Source: Bacillota bacterium
GTDB lineage: Bacteria > Bacillota > Clostridia > Christensenellales > SZUA-584
Length of the DNA stretch: 23,379 nt
Assembly: GCA_023416745.1 (NCBI GenBank)
Contig: JAEZHF010000027.1
Span: forward strand, 1-23,379
Direction: 5' to 3'
Shown here: in pieces, positions 23,377 through 23,379 of the stretch
How positions within the stretch are numbered: position 1 is the first letter of the stretch
Layout: every line of letters starts with the position of its first letter
Notes under the pieces: generated by a model
Told to the model about the DNA's origin: nothing
Databases searched by the model: none
The model's input: the letters and a program-made list of their open reading frames with translations, nothing else
Made by a program: the position numbers and the translations under genes

Positions 23377-23379
23377 AAA

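Larger units (their letters stand above)
23250..23379 (-). mobile_element. Right-end-like region of an IS200/IS605-family (TnpB-type) element, cut by window edge
   Basis: Read on the minus strand, the last 130 bases show the layout seen at the 3' ends of tnpB-carrying elements. A G/C-rich structured region is followed by GGGTTATACCCGTTAAAG and then a terminal hairpin (CCCCCGGC-TAG-GCCGGGGG, 23281-23263) and a T-rich stretch (to about 23250). The element body would lie beyond the window. The exact outer boundary is a guess. Confidence 0.45.

Overview
The window reads as chromosomal DNA of a Gram-positive anaerobe, most likely a Clostridia-class Firmicute of moderately high GC. The evidence is two lipobox lipoproteins, a sortase beside a protein with a C-terminal sorting signal, CotH and lamin-tail surface domains, strong GGAGG-type ribosome binding sites, frequent GTG/TTG starts, and a CUT1 sugar ABC system next to a YesM-like kinase. 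I saw no tRNA, rRNA or CRISPR array. Species cannot be assigned from sequence alone.

Layout. (1) 1-7072, minus strand: a carbohydrate-uptake locus. It holds a LacI-type regulator translationally coupled to a GH3 glycosidase, then a separately promoted sugar ABC transporter (lipoprotein binding protein, two permeases), then the start of a sensor histidine kinase cut by the left edge. A perfect 16-bp operator palindrome lies just downstream of the lacI-type promoter. The two permease genes follow the binding-protein gene after a strong hairpin. (2) 7122-9979, minus: an ADP-ribosylglycohydrolase, two tiny charged proteins (43 and 42 aa), an intrinsic terminator and an acyltransferase-3 membrane protein. 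(3) 10021-13662, minus: a five-gene operon (small membrane protein, XRE regulator, two paralogous MDR oxidoreductases, DMT-like membrane protein) from one strong promoter carrying two identical palindromic 12-mers 42 bp apart. (4) 13706-19772, minus: a cell-surface cluster. It contains a lipoprotein with four lamin-tail domains, a chitobiase-like domain and a CotH kinase-like domain, plus a sortase and its likely substrate, a protein with four 67-residue repeats and a VPVTG sorting motif. (5) 20041-21306, plus: an HD-domain/DUF429 fusion, the only clear plus-strand gene, followed by a cluster of hairpins. (6) 21520-23104, minus: an SsuBC/TauBC-type ABC ATPase and permease with no binding protein in view, preceded by a leader that can form an H-type pseudoknot. 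(7) The right edge looks like the 3' end of an IS200/IS605-family (TnpB-type) element, with an omega-RNA-like fold and a terminal hairpin.

How the parts fit. Region 1 is a self-contained system for importing and cleaving plant-type oligosaccharides (beta-xyloside or beta-glucoside is the best guess), with a LacI branch and probably a two-component branch of control. Region 4 is a wall-anchoring module next to a possible extracellular protein kinase. The least described items are the tandem tiny proteins, the LTDx4-CotH lipoprotein, the HD-DUF429 fusion, the twin-operator XRE operon, the structured leader before the orphan ABC pair, and the omega-RNA-like right edge.
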